A stretch of 64,000 nucleotides of DNA from Streptococcus gallolyticus subsp. gallolyticus DSM 16831 (GTDB lineage Bacteria > Bacillota > Bacilli > Lactobacillales > Streptococcaceae), in contig NZ_CP018822.1 of the NCBI RefSeq assembly GCF_002000985.1, positions 1,072,001 to 1,136,000 of the forward strand, in the 5' to 3' direction. The position numbers were made by a program, and so were the translations under genes. This document shows, piece by piece, positions 17,579 to 27,814 of the stretch. Each line of letters starts with the position of its first letter. Position 1 is the first letter of the stretch. Below the pieces are notes generated by a model. The model saw only the letters and a list, made by a program, of their open reading frames with translations. It had not been told where the DNA came from and did no database searches.

Positions 17579-18208
17579 ATGTTAGAATTAAAAAATATTT
17601 CCAAACAATTTGGTCAAAAGAAGATTTTTGATCATTTTAATTTGACGATTGAAGATGGCAAAATTTTATCTCTCGTTGGTCCTTCAGGTGGCGGAAAGAC
17701 AACCCTGCTACGTATGCTTGCTGGACTTGAAAAAATTGATTCTGGGGAAATCATTTACAATGGCGAAGTTGTTCCTATCGACCATTTAGAGACGCTTAAT
17801 TTACTTGGTTTTGTTTTCCAAGATTTTCAGCTTTTCCCTCATTTATCTGTTTTAGATAATTTGACCTTATCACCTGTAAAAACAATGGGCATGACAAAAG
17901 AAGCAGCTAAAGAAAAAGCGGTTACCTTGCTTCAACGCCTTGGTCTTGGTGAACACGCTGACGCTTATCCGTATTCGTTGTCAGGTGGTCAAAAACAACG
18001 TGTGGCTCTGGCGCGTGCCATGATGATTGACCCACAAATTATTGGTTATGATGAGCCAACATCAGCACTTGACCCAGAATTGCGTCAAGAAGTTGAAAAG
18101 TTGATTTTACAAAATCGCGAAGCTGGCATGACTCAAATCGTTGTTACCCACGATTTACAGTTTGCAGAAAGCATTTCAGATCATATTTTAAAAATTAATC
18201 CAAAATAA
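17579..18208 (+). CDS. Amino-acid ABC transporter ATP-binding protein
   Basis: A 209-residue ATPase that powers the importer encoded around it. Walker A is VGPSGGGKTTLL, the Q-loop region is FVFQDFQLFPHLSV, the signature is SLSGGQKQRVALARA, Walker B is IIGYDEPTSALDP and the H-loop is VTHD. It is slightly shorter than the usual 240-residue GlnQ, ending soon after the H-loop segment. It starts after GAGGTGA. Confidence 0.93.
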   Translation: MLELKNISKQFGQKKIFDHFNLTIEDGKILSLVGPSGGGKTTLLRMLAGLEKIDSGEIIYNGEVVPIDHLETLNLLGFVFQDFQLFPHLSVLDNLTLSPVKTMGMTKEAAKEKAVTLLQRLGLGEHADAYPYSLSGGQKQRVALARAMMIDPQIIGYDEPTSALDPELRQEVEKLILQNREAGMTQIVVTHDLQFAESISDHILKINPK

Positions 18209-18231
18209 AGAAAGTCTTACTAGGTGAGTTT

Positions 18232-19074
18232 ATGAAATTCAAAAAAGTTCTTGTGGGCGCTTTGGCGCTTGTATCAACACTAACTTTGGCAGCTTGTAGT
18301 TCTTCATCATCTAAAAAAGCTACTAGCACTGACCAATGGGACACTTATGTTAAAAACGGTGAAATTACTATCGGTTTTGATAATACATTCGTTCCCATGG
18401 GGTACGAGGATGAGGACGGAAGCAATGTCGGTTTTGATATTGATTTGGCAAATGCCGTCTTTAAAGAATATGGTATTACCGTCAAATGGCAATCAATTAA
18501 CTGGGATATGAAAGAAACCGAGTTGAATAACGGAACCATTGATTTAATTTGGAACGGTTATTCAATCACAGATGAGCGTGCAGAAAAAGTCCTTTTCACA
18601 AACCCATACATGGTTAACGAGCAAGTCTTGGTAACTAAAAAATCATCAGGTATTACAAGCTTTGCTGACATGAAAGATAAAGTGCTTGGTGCACAGTCAG
18701 GGTCATCTGGTTACGATGCGTTCACATCAAATCCAGAAGTGTTGAAGGACATTGTTTCTGGTGGCGATGCGACACAATACGAAACCTTCACACAAGCACT
18801 TATCGATTTGAAAAATGACCGTATTGACGGTTTGTTGATTGATAAAGTTTATGCTAATTACTACCTTGAACAAGAAGGTGAACTTGATAACTACAATATC
18901 ATTTCAAGTGAATTTGACGGTGAAGACTTTGCCGTTGGTGCTCGTAAAGCCGATAAAACACTTGTTAAGAAAATCAATCAAGCTTTTAAGAAATTGTATC
19001 AAGATGGTACATTCCAAGAAATTTCAAACAAATGGTTTGGTGAAGATGTCGCAACAGACGACGTTAAAAACTAA
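18232..19074 (+). CDS. Amino-acid ABC transporter substrate-binding lipoprotein
   Basis: A 280-residue extracellular binding protein anchored by lipid. The signal peptide ends in the lipobox LTLAAC (Cys at about residue 22), followed by a Ser-rich linker. The body is a family 3 solute-binding fold: ITIGFDNTFVPMGYED, VGFDIDLANAVFKEYGI, WDMKETELNNGTIDLIWNG and a C-terminal LYQDGTFQEISNKWFG. It completes the permease-ATPase-receptor operon. The ligand is likely a polar amino acid or cystine, which I cannot resolve. Confidence 0.92.
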   Translation: MKFKKVLVGALALVSTLTLAACSSSSSKKATSTDQWDTYVKNGEITIGFDNTFVPMGYEDEDGSNVGFDIDLANAVFKEYGITVKWQSINWDMKETELNNGTIDLIWNGYSITDERAEKVLFTNPYMVNEQVLVTKKSSGITSFADMKDKVLGAQSGSSGYDAFTSNPEVLKDIVSGGDATQYETFTQALIDLKNDRIDGLLIDKVYANYYLEQEGELDNYNIISSEFDGEDFAVGARKADKTLVKKINQAFKKLYQDGTFQEISNKWFGEDVATDDVKN

Positions 19075-19087
19075 ACGAAAATAGTAA

Positions 19088-19116
19088 AACTCTGAGGTTA
19101 GCCTCAGAGTTTTTGT
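19088..19116 (+). terminator. Importer operon terminator
   Basis: AACTCTGAGG-TTAG-CCTCAGAGTT stem running into TTTTG. Confidence 0.85.
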
Positions 19117-19169
19117 TTATTATGATTTTGATAGATTTCTTGTTTAGTCAAAAGACTAGAAGAGCATAT

Positions 19170-20387
19170 TTAGTCTTTTGCTTCAATATTAGAGTTATCG
19201 CTAATTGGGGTAATCTGGTGAAAAATAAGGTGCCATTCTTCTTTACGACGCCAAATGCTAGTGTGTGATTTATGACCAAGCGTATAAGTGATGAGTTTTG
19301 TTTTTTGGCTTATTGATGTCATTTGAAAATCATCAAAATTGCTCATGCAATGTTTTTTACGGGAAATCATTTCCTCTTTTGAATAAGTTTTTCCGTCATC
19401 ATCAATAAGTGTAAAATTATCAGCTAGCAGGTCTTCGTAGTCTGGAATTTTAGAAAGAATGATTTTTTCGTCTTTATAAAGTTTTTTATAAACATTTTCC
19501 CAAATTTCATCTTCGGGAATAGCAGCAGGTTCAACGTGAACGTCGGTATCATACACCGAAAATTTCTGACTGAGCAATGTTTCAATCTGTTCGGTAATTT
19601 CATGACTTTCATAAACAGAAAGATCTGGATTCATTTCGACGACAATATCAAGGTAAATATTGCTTCCATATGAACGCCCACGTTGAGATTTAACAGCAGT
19701 TACTTTAGGAATTTTTAAAATGGCTTCCTTGTATTTTTTAAGCTCTTTTTCATCAAATCCGTCTGATAAGCTAAAGGCGCTTTCCATAAAGATGTCATAA
19801 GCTGTTTTCAAGATAAAATAGGTAATGACAATAGCAGCAAGTCTATCAATGATAACAAGATTGAAAGAAGCAGCAACAATAGCAACAGACGTACCAATAG
19901 AAGTGACCGCATCAGAAAGATTATCCTTTGCAGCAGCAACCAGAGCACTCGATTTCACTTTTTGCGATAGGCGTTTATTGTGAACATAAACACCGTACAT
20001 AATAATGGCTGAAATGACACCGACGATAGCCCCCTCTGGGTCAATGGCTGTGCGGCTTCCAGAAATGATTTTCTGAATTGTTTGAGACAGCACTTGGAAA
20101 CCAACGATAAACATGATAAAGGATGTAATCAAACTCGCTAAATCTTCAATTTTCCAATGCCCAAAACGATGTTCGGCATCCGCTGGCTTACTGGCTAAAT
20201 GAAGCCCGATTAGCAGAGCGACATTTCCCAAAATATCAGACAAGTTGTTAAAACCATCGGCAATAAGCGATGATGAATTAAGCGTGTAACCTGCAATTAG
20301 CTTGGCGGCAGAAATCGTAAGATAGGCAATGATGCTTACTATTGGACCACGTTTAGCTAACCGAAGATTCTCAGCTGGTGTTGGCAT
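19170..20387 (-). CDS. Cation diffusion facilitator transporter with a C-terminal NTF2-like extension
   Basis: A 405-residue CDF-family metal efflux protein. The membrane domain has two metal-site helices, SLIADGFNNLSDILGN and VAAAKDNLSDAVTSIG, followed by the cytoplasmic domain (VKSQRGRSYGSNIYLDIVVEMNPD ... DVHVEP). About 110 further residues (LADNFTLIDDDGKTYSKEE through RRKEEWHLIFHQITPI) look like an NTF2/DUF4440-type fold. That makes it longer than the usual 290-300 residues. The exported metal is not clear from sequence; manganese is a possibility because the sites are Asn/Asp rather than His. ATG at 20387 is chosen over TTG at 20393 because AAAGGAG then sits nine bases away. Confidence 0.88.
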   Translation of the reverse strand: MPTPAENLRLAKRGPIVSIIAYLTISAAKLIAGYTLNSSSLIADGFNNLSDILGNVALLIGLHLASKPADAEHRFGHWKIEDLASLITSFIMFIVGFQVLSQTIQKIISGSRTAIDPEGAIVGVISAIIMYGVYVHNKRLSQKVKSSALVAAAKDNLSDAVTSIGTSVAIVAASFNLVIIDRLAAIVITYFILKTAYDIFMESAFSLSDGFDEKELKKYKEAILKIPKVTAVKSQRGRSYGSNIYLDIVVEMNPDLSVYESHEITEQIETLLSQKFSVYDTDVHVEPAAIPEDEIWENVYKKLYKDEKIILSKIPDYEDLLADNFTLIDDDGKTYSKEEMISRKKHCMSNFDDFQMTSISQKTKLITYTLGHKSHTSIWRRKEEWHLIFHQITPISDNSNIEAKD

Positions 20388-20530
20388 AAGCAATAACTCC
20401 TTTGAAAACGATAGTTATATCATAAAATCAATAATCGTTAAAATAAATATTACTCTCTATTATACCATTAGTTTAAGCTTGTCACAAAGAAAATATGATA
20501 AAATCAACTATTTAGCGACGATAGCAAATT

Positions 20531-20558
20531 AAAAATCTGGAATGAATTCCAGATTTTT
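20531..20558. terminator. Terminator of the AGCS symporter gene, possibly bidirectional
   Basis: AAAAATCTGGAA ... TTCCAGATTTTT has A-rich and T-rich flanks on both sides. It sits directly after the minus-strand symporter stop. Confidence 0.75.
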
Positions 20559-20560
20559 AA

Positions 20561-21889
20561 TCAATGATTATCAAAATAATGTTTTGTTTCTTTAATAATA
20601 ATTGGTGAAAGTGCTAGTAAGGCAATCAAATTCGGAATTGCCATAAGCCCATTAACAATATCAGCGATAACCCAAATTGTTTCTAGGCTGATGTAGCCAC
20701 CCAAAGCAACCATAGCAATAAAGACAATACGATAAACCGGGATAGCTTTGACACCAAATAAGAACTCAAAACAACGTTCCCCATAGTAGCACCAACCAAG
20801 AATCGTTGTGAAGGCAAATAAAATCAAGCTAATAGTTAAGGCATAAACACCGAAGTTTCCAAAGACAGATGAAAATGCTGATTGCGTGAGCGTTGCCCCA
20901 TTCAAATTACTTGACCAGCCACCAGTAACGATAATAGAAAGACCTGTTAAAGTACAAATAATAATGGTATCAATAAATGTTCCTGTCATAGAGACAAGCC
21001 CTTGTTCAACAGGTTCTTCCGTTTTAGCAGCAGCAGCGGCGATAGGTGCAGAACCAAGTCCAGATTCATTAGAGAAGATACCACGTGCAATCCCTGCTTG
21101 AATAGCTGTGACAACTGTTGCACCAGCAAAACCACCCGTAGCAGCTTTTCCAGTAAATGCTGAACGTATAACTAATCCTAAACCTGGAATAATATGCTCA
21201 AAATGGAAGGCTAGGATTGTAAGGGTTGCTAAGATGTAAATAATTGCCATGAAAGGAACAATTTTTTCAGCTACCTTAGAGATAGATTGAATACCACCAA
21301 AGATGATAATACTAACTAGCACAGCTAAAACAAGACTGATTACTTTAGGCGACCAACCAACGGTATTGTTAAGAGAATCTGTAATAGAATTAACTTGTGT
21401 AAATGTCCCAGAACCAAAAAGTGCCACCATAACACCAAAGATAGAAAAAGCAATAGCGAGTGGTTTCCAATGTTTGCCCATTCCGTTTACGATGTAGTGC
21501 ATTGGTCCGCCTGCGATGTCTCCGTTGGCATCTCTGGTACGGTATTTAATGGCAAGAACACCTTCGGCATATTTGGTTGCCATACCGAAGAAAGCAGCCA
21601 TCCACATCCAAAATAACGCCCCAGGTCCACCTAACTTAATGGCAGTTGCGACTCCGACGATATTCCCAGTTCCGACGGTTGCTGCGAGAGCTGTTGCAAG
21701 AGCCGCAAAGCTTGAAATGTCTCCTTGACCTTTAGCCTCAGCTGAAAAGATGAGTTTCAAGGCTTTTGGAAGTCGGAAAATCTGCAACAGACCTAAACGA
21801 GTAGAAAGGTAAATCCCCGTTCCAACAAGAAGAACAAGAAGTGGCGGTCCCCAGACAAGGCTGTCCAAAGACGATAGAAAATCATACAT
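20561..21889 (-). CDS. Sodium:alanine (AGCS family) symporter
   Basis: A 442-residue membrane protein importing alanine or glycine with sodium. Family motifs visible are VGTGNIVGVATAIKLGGPGALFWMW, AKYAEGVLAIKYR, and GIARGIFSNESGLGSAPIAAAAAK. About 10-11 membrane helices are evident. Translation starts at ATG 21889 after AGGAG. It has its own promoter (22026-22054) and terminator, and is transcribed towards the CDF gene. Confidence 0.93.
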   Translation of the reverse strand: MYDFLSSLDSLVWGPPLLVLLVGTGIYLSTRLGLLQIFRLPKALKLIFSAEAKGQGDISSFAALATALAATVGTGNIVGVATAIKLGGPGALFWMWMAAFFGMATKYAEGVLAIKYRTRDANGDIAGGPMHYIVNGMGKHWKPLAIAFSIFGVMVALFGSGTFTQVNSITDSLNNTVGWSPKVISLVLAVLVSIIIFGGIQSISKVAEKIVPFMAIIYILATLTILAFHFEHIIPGLGLVIRSAFTGKAATGGFAGATVVTAIQAGIARGIFSNESGLGSAPIAAAAAKTEEPVEQGLVSMTGTFIDTIIICTLTGLSIIVTGGWSSNLNGATLTQSAFSSVFGNFGVYALTISLILFAFTTILGWCYYGERCFEFLFGVKAIPVYRIVFIAMVALGGYISLETIWVIADIVNGLMAIPNLIALLALSPIIIKETKHYFDNH

Positions 21890-22025
21890 AAGTAAAAACT
21901 CCTAATAATCATAGCACTTAAATCACTGGTTAAAAGATAAAACCAATTTTTTAACTATTAACCACTAAATGAGTACTAGCTATTTTTCGTATTTTCAGAA
22001 AAAATAGAATAATTTCAACTTATTT

Positions 22026-22054
22026 ATTATATAGAGAGAAACGCCGTTTGTCAA
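22026..22054 (-). promoter_or_regulatory. Promoter of the AGCS symporter gene
   Basis: On the minus strand, TTGACA (22054-22049), 17-bp spacer and TATAAT (22031-22026), a near-consensus vegetative promoter. It implies a leader of about 130 nt. The rest of the 440-bp gap (21890-22332) holds the beta-glucosidase promoter and nothing else I can name. Confidence 0.75.
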
Positions 22055-22271
22055 ATTGTCATCTGAAAAGTCTATATCAATAAAGGATAGAAAAGGCTTG
22101 GTTAAGGGATTTTACAAATCTTTGTCAGAACATAATCATCAAAAAGTTGAGCAAAAGAAAAAGACTTCCTATTTACCCAATAAATTCAGTTATCATAGGC
22201 TAAAAATGCATTTATTTGGTAAATTATCGTGATAATAGTGGTATAGTATCATATTTCAAGAACATAGTAAT

Positions 22272-22299
22272 AGAAAACGCCTACATTTCTGGGTATAAT
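22272..22299 (+). promoter_or_regulatory. Promoter of the first GH1 gene with cre site
   Basis: AGAAAACGCCTACA (22272-22285) is a good catabolite-responsive element, directly followed by the -10 TATAAT (22294-22299). CcpA bound here would block RNA polymerase. Confidence 0.65.
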
Positions 22300-22326
22300 A
22301 CAAGAGTAAATCAATGTATGAGGTGA

Positions 22327-23796
<1,470 letters not shown>

Positions 23797-23803
23797 TGAT
23801 AAT

Positions 23804-23836
23804 AAACTCAGTTGGGCTTTTTCAGCTGAGTTTCTT
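23804..23836 (+). terminator. Terminator of the first GH1 gene
   Basis: AAACTCAGTTG / CAGCTGAGTTT stem followed by a T-rich TTTCTTT. Confidence 0.7.
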
Positions 23837-23859
23837 TGCTAGGAAGGAAAATGATATAA

Positions 23860-24474
23860 ATGGCAACAAAATTGTATTTGATGCGCCATGGCGAGACCTT
23901 ATTTAATACACAAGGGCGGGTGCAGGGAGCTTGCGATTCGCCTCTAACAGATTTAGGTATTCAGCAAGCTCTTCTTGCCAAAGATTATTTTAATGAAAAT
24001 AGCATTTGGTTTGATAGTGTTTATTCTTCAACGCAAGAACGAGCGACAGATACTGCTAAATTGGTGTCTGGTCAATCACAAGTCACTCAATTAAAAGGCA
24101 TCAAAGAGATGAACTTTGGTGAGTTTGAAGCACAGCCTGAATTTCTTTTGCCAAAATTTAGAGCAGGTGCTAATTCGTTTGAAGATTTGTTGGTGCCTTT
24201 TGGTGGCGAGGACATTGTAACAGTTGGTAAGCGGGGGTTGGACAGCATTCTTGAAGTGCTGGCAAATGATAATCATGCTGATAACATTTTAATGGTTAGC
24301 CATGGAGCAACGATGTGGGGTGTTTGTCTGCAGCTCGGTATTCAATTTCCAGAGGGAGTTGGCTTTTCAAATTGTGCTATTTGTGAGTTCCAATATCATC
24401 AAGAACAGTTAGAGTTGCAAAAACTGATTTTACCAACCAAGGCATTTAAGACATATTCATTTGAAGGGGAGTAA
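23860..24474 (+). CDS. Histidine phosphatase family protein (phosphoglycerate mutase-like), 1 of 3
   Basis: A 204-residue branch-1 histidine phosphatase. The phosphorylated histidine is in LYLMRHGETLFN (residues 5-16) and the second catalytic histidine in LMVSHGATMWG. The conserved arginine is in VYSSTQERATDTA. It is the first of three tandem paralogues (this gene, 24477, 25093) separated by 2 bp or overlapping, clearly one operon. Such proteins are usually general phosphatases rather than glycolytic mutases; the substrate is unknown. It starts after AGGAAGG. Confidence 0.88.
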   Translation: MATKLYLMRHGETLFNTQGRVQGACDSPLTDLGIQQALLAKDYFNENSIWFDSVYSSTQERATDTAKLVSGQSQVTQLKGIKEMNFGEFEAQPEFLLPKFRAGANSFEDLLVPFGGEDIVTVGKRGLDSILEVLANDNHADNILMVSHGATMWGVCLQLGIQFPEGVGFSNCAICEFQYHQEQLELQKLILPTKAFKTYSFEGE

Positions 24475-24476
24475 AA

Positions 24477-25100
24477 ATGATTAAAACTTTTTATGTGATG
24501 CGACATGCTCAAACGCGCTTTAATCTTCAAGGACGTATCCAAGGAGCTTGTGATTCTCCCTTGACTGAACTGGGAATTGAGCAAGCAAAGTCTGCTAGAC
24601 AACATTTTAAAGAAGAGGGCATTACGTTTACACGTGTCTATTCTTCGACGCAGGAACGTGCTTGTGATACTGCTGAATTAGCAACGGGGCGCACAGATTA
24701 TATTCGTTTGAAAGGACTAAAAGAAATGGATTTTGGTTCTTACGAAGCACACCAAGAATACCTCAATCCACCTTTACACCGTGAAGATGGTTCAGGTTAC
24801 CGTGATTATTTTGTGGCTTATGGTGGCGAATCCAATGTTCAAGTTTATGAACGAATGGCTAAGACTATTCGTGAGGTTTTAGAGCAAAGTAGTGATGAAG
24901 ACCAGCTCTTATTTGTCAGTCATGGTGCGGCAATAACTCAGTTTTACCGTCATGCTACGCTGAATCCGCCAGTTCCTAAGAAACGTCTGGCAAACTGTGC
25001 CATTTTCAAAATGACTTATGATGGTAAGGATATTATGGTGCAATCAATCTATAATCCAACAGAAAAAGAGTACATTTTTGAAAGGGAAGAGAATGACTAA
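24477..25100 (+). CDS. Histidine phosphatase family protein, 2 of 3, with RHA instead of RHG
   Basis: A 207-residue paralogue of its neighbours. The active-site motif reads FYVMRHAQTRFN, so the usual Gly after the phospho-histidine is Ala. The rest is intact: VYSSTQERACDTA and the second histidine in LFVSHGAAITQF. It starts 2 bp after the first paralogue with GGGGAG upstream and overlaps the third by 8 bp. Activity is likely but specificity may differ. Confidence 0.87.
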   Translation: MIKTFYVMRHAQTRFNLQGRIQGACDSPLTELGIEQAKSARQHFKEEGITFTRVYSSTQERACDTAELATGRTDYIRLKGLKEMDFGSYEAHQEYLNPPLHREDGSGYRDYFVAYGGESNVQVYERMAKTIREVLEQSSDEDQLLFVSHGAAITQFYRHATLNPPVPKKRLANCAIFKMTYDGKDIMVQSIYNPTEKEYIFEREEND

Positions 25101-25695
25101 GACACTCTACTTAATGCGTCATGGAGAAACCTTGTTTAATCAACTTGGGTTGATTCAAGGCTGGTGCGATTCACCCTTGACGAGAAATGGCAAACAGCAA
25201 GCTCAAGCAGCGCGTGATTATTTTCATGCTCATCACATTACTTTTGATAAGCTTTATTGTTCGACAGCAGAACGTTGTTCTGATACTTTGGAAATTGTGA
25301 GCGGACGTGCAGATTATACACGGCTCAAAGGTTTGAAAGAATTTAATTTTGGTCGAATGGAAGGAAAGCCAGAGTATTTACATCCGAATCGTGAACCTAA
25401 TCAAAAGGGACATGGCGATTTCTACCTAAAATATGACGGTGAAAGTGAAACGCAGGTGAAAAAACGGGTTAGTGATACTGTTTTTCGTTTAGTGTCGCAA
25501 GCAGACGATGATGCAACGATTTTAGCAGTCAGCCACGCAGGCGCAATCATGAGCTTTTTTAGCGCTTTAGAATTAGATAATCATCCTGAATTGCATTTTT
25601 CAAATTGTTGCATATTTAATTATAGTATCACGGATAGCACTTATGATTTAATCAAAATCATTGACCCCGTTAGTGGGCAAATTTATGATAAATAG
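25093..25695 (+). CDS. Histidine phosphatase family protein, 3 of 3
   Basis: A 200-residue member with LYLMRHGETLFN, the arginine segment LYCSTAERCSDTL and second histidine in LAVSHAGAIMSFF. I chose ATG 25093, which aligns with the starts of the other two and has GGGAAGAG upstream; an earlier in-frame start at 25018 adds 25 residues unrelated to the family. It overlaps the second paralogue by 8 bp, implying translational coupling. Confidence 0.88.
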   Translation: MTKTLYLMRHGETLFNQLGLIQGWCDSPLTRNGKQQAQAARDYFHAHHITFDKLYCSTAERCSDTLEIVSGRADYTRLKGLKEFNFGRMEGKPEYLHPNREPNQKGHGDFYLKYDGESETQVKKRVSDTVFRLVSQADDDATILAVSHAGAIMSFFSALELDNHPELHFSNCCIFNYSITDSTYDLIKIIDPVSGQIYDK

Positions 25696-25803
25696 TATTG
25701 TTAGCCAAGAATAGCAAAAAGCAGGTTAAAAGAAGTAGATATTTCGGTTTTTCGATAAATTTTGATATGATATAATGAAAGCAACTGAAAATTAGGAGCT
25801 GTT

Positions 25804-26922
25804 ATGAAATTCGAGAAAAAACAAGTCTATTATGTTGTACTTGCCTTTGTCCTTTGTTATGCTATCCAAGCTTATTGGAGTAATGGTGCGTCGATTGTCG
25901 GAACGATTTATAAGGCAAGCTTCCCCTTTTTAATTGGTGCTGGAATTGCCTATATTGTCAACATTGTCATGAGCTTATATGAAATGCTCTACACGCGCGT
26001 TATCAAAAATAGAGTGCTTTTGAAGGCCAAACGTGCAATTTCGATGATTTTGGCATACTTGACCTTTATTTTATTGATTAGCTGGCTCTTTTCGATTGTC
26101 CTGCCTGATTTGATTTCAAGTATTAATTCCTTACTGAAGATTGATACGACTGGCATTGCTAATTTTATTAAAGAAGTGAGTGATAATAAGGCTATCAAAG
26201 AACTGTTTGATTATTTTGGAAATTCATCTGATATTACCTCAACTCTTTCAGATTATAGTCAGCAAATTTTAAATCAAGTGCTGTCCGTTTTAACAGGGGT
26301 TTTGACGTCGGTTAGTACGATTGCTTCAACTGTTTTAAATGTCTTTGTTAGCTTAGTCTTTTCAATTTATGTTTTGGCAAGCAAAGAACAATTGGGGCGT
26401 CAGTTTAATCTTTTGATTGATACCTATCTTGGCAAATACGCCGAAAAAGTTCACTATGTCCTAGACATTTTGCACCAACGTTTTCACGGTTTCTTTGTTG
26501 GTCAAACGCTAGAAGCGATGATTTTGGGGAGCTTGACAGCAGCAGGAATGTTTCTGTTTAGTTTTCCCTATGCGGCAACAATTGGTATTTTGGTTGCATT
26601 TACGGCACTAATTCCTGTTATTGGTGCTTATATCGGAGCGACCATTGGTTTTATCTTAATTGCCACACAATCTGTTTCACAAGCGTTTCTCTTTTTAATT
26701 TACTTGATTGTTTTACAACAATTTGAAGGGAATGTCATTTATCCGCGTGTCGTTGGTGGTTCAATTGGATTACCAGGTATGTGGGTCTTAATGGCAATCA
26801 CAATCGGTGGTGCTTTATGGGGTATCCTTGGAATGTTAGTAGCTGTACCTTTGGCAGCAAGTCTTTATCAAATCATTAAAGACAACGTTGCTAAGCGCCA
26901 ACAAGCAAACTTAGATAACTGA
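25804..26922 (+). CDS. AI-2E family transporter (PerM-like membrane protein)
   Basis: A 372-residue integral membrane protein of the AI-2 exporter/PerM family, with about seven or eight helices. A central non-membrane segment (SSINSLLKIDTTGIANFIKE to LSDYSQQILNQ) and the conserved C-terminal block GATIGFILIATQS, QQFEGNVIYPRVVGGSIGLPGMWVL are typical. Functions reported for the family include autoinducer-2 export and ion antiport, so the role here is open. Start after TTAGGAG; TATAAT lies about 33 bp upstream. The GT8 gene follows after 6 bp. Confidence 0.88.
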   Translation: MKFEKKQVYYVVLAFVLCYAIQAYWSNGASIVGTIYKASFPFLIGAGIAYIVNIVMSLYEMLYTRVIKNRVLLKAKRAISMILAYLTFILLISWLFSIVLPDLISSINSLLKIDTTGIANFIKEVSDNKAIKELFDYFGNSSDITSTLSDYSQQILNQVLSVLTGVLTSVSTIASTVLNVFVSLVFSIYVLASKEQLGRQFNLLIDTYLGKYAEKVHYVLDILHQRFHGFFVGQTLEAMILGSLTAAGMFLFSFPYAATIGILVAFTALIPVIGAYIGATIGFILIATQSVSQAFLFLIYLIVLQQFEGNVIYPRVVGGSIGLPGMWVLMAITIGGALWGILGMLVAVPLAASLYQIIKDNVAKRQQANLDN

Positions 26923-26928
26923 GATAAT

Positions 26929-27768
26929 ATGGATACAATCAATTTACTCTTTTCAATCGATGATGGCTATGTTTCGCAATTTATGGTCACGCTATATTCG
27001 ATTTATCAAAATAGTAGCAATCATAACCTAGCCGTTTATGTTTTACAAAAGCAATTGTTAAAAAAGAATGATGACATTTCGGAATTCTGTCAAAAACTAG
27101 GTGTCCGTTATACGCCTGTTGTGATTGGTGAGGAAGCATTTGAAGATGCTCCAACAACAGATCGTTACCCTGAGACCATTTATTATCGCCTTTTGGCTCA
27201 TGAATATTTGCCAAAGGAATTGGACAAGATTTTATATGTTGATGCGGATATTTTGTGTTTGAATGATGTTGTTCCCTTATATAAGCTGAATTTAGGGGAT
27301 AAACTATATGCCGCTGCTAGCCATACGTCAGATGGCAATATTTCAGAACTCGTTAATAAACTGCGTTTAGGGAATTTTGAGGCAGAAGGGTATTTTAATT
27401 CTGGTGTCCTTTTGATGAACTTGGATGCCATTCGCCAGTCGGTGCACCGACAAGACATTTTAGATTATATTGAGCAAAATAATCATCTCTTGTTGTTGCC
27501 AGACCAAGACATCTTGAATGCCTTATATGGGCATCAAACCTTGCAAATTCCTGACCAGATTTATAATTACGATGCGCGATATAATGTTCTTTATTATAGT
27601 AGAAGTTCTGGCAAATGGAATTTAAATTGGGTTATTGAACATACGGTGTTCTTGCATTTTTGCGGACGAGATAAGCCATGGAAAAAAGATTACCGCGGAC
27701 GTTACAGCGCTCTTTATAAACACTATCAGCACCGCGCATTACGTTTAAAAAATAAGAAAAATCATTAA
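26929..27768 (+). CDS. Glycosyltransferase family 8 protein
   Basis: A 279-residue GT8 enzyme that transfers a hexose from a nucleotide sugar. The N-terminal NLLFSIDDGYVSQFMVTLYS is the nucleotide-binding strand, LYVDADILCLNDV carries the metal-binding DxD, GYFNSGVLLMNLDAIR and LPDQDILNAL are family motifs, and HFCGRDKPWK the C-terminal metal/sugar site. It is a cytoplasmic protein without membrane segments. It starts 6 bp after the AI-2E gene without a strong ribosome site, suggesting coupling. The acceptor is unknown; cell-wall or surface-protein glycans are plausible. Confidence 0.88.
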   Translation: MDTINLLFSIDDGYVSQFMVTLYSIYQNSSNHNLAVYVLQKQLLKKNDDISEFCQKLGVRYTPVVIGEEAFEDAPTTDRYPETIYYRLLAHEYLPKELDKILYVDADILCLNDVVPLYKLNLGDKLYAAASHTSDGNISELVNKLRLGNFEAEGYFNSGVLLMNLDAIRQSVHRQDILDYIEQNNHLLLLPDQDILNALYGHQTLQIPDQIYNYDARYNVLYYSRSSGKWNLNWVIEHTVFLHFCGRDKPWKKDYRGRYSALYKHYQHRALRLKNKKNH

Positions 27769-27811
27769 AAAAGTACCTCGACTTACGAATAAATAAGTGG
27801 AGGTACTTTTT
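27767..27811 (+). terminator. GT8 terminator hairpin that contains the radC ribosome site
   Basis: Arms AAAAGTACCTC-G-ACTTA and TAAGT-G-GAGGTACTTTT pair over 16-17 bp with one mismatch and are followed by a T-rich tail. The 3' arm contains GGAGG (27799-27803), the only ribosome site for radC, whose ATG is at 27815. Confidence 0.75.
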
Positions 27812-27814
27812 ATT

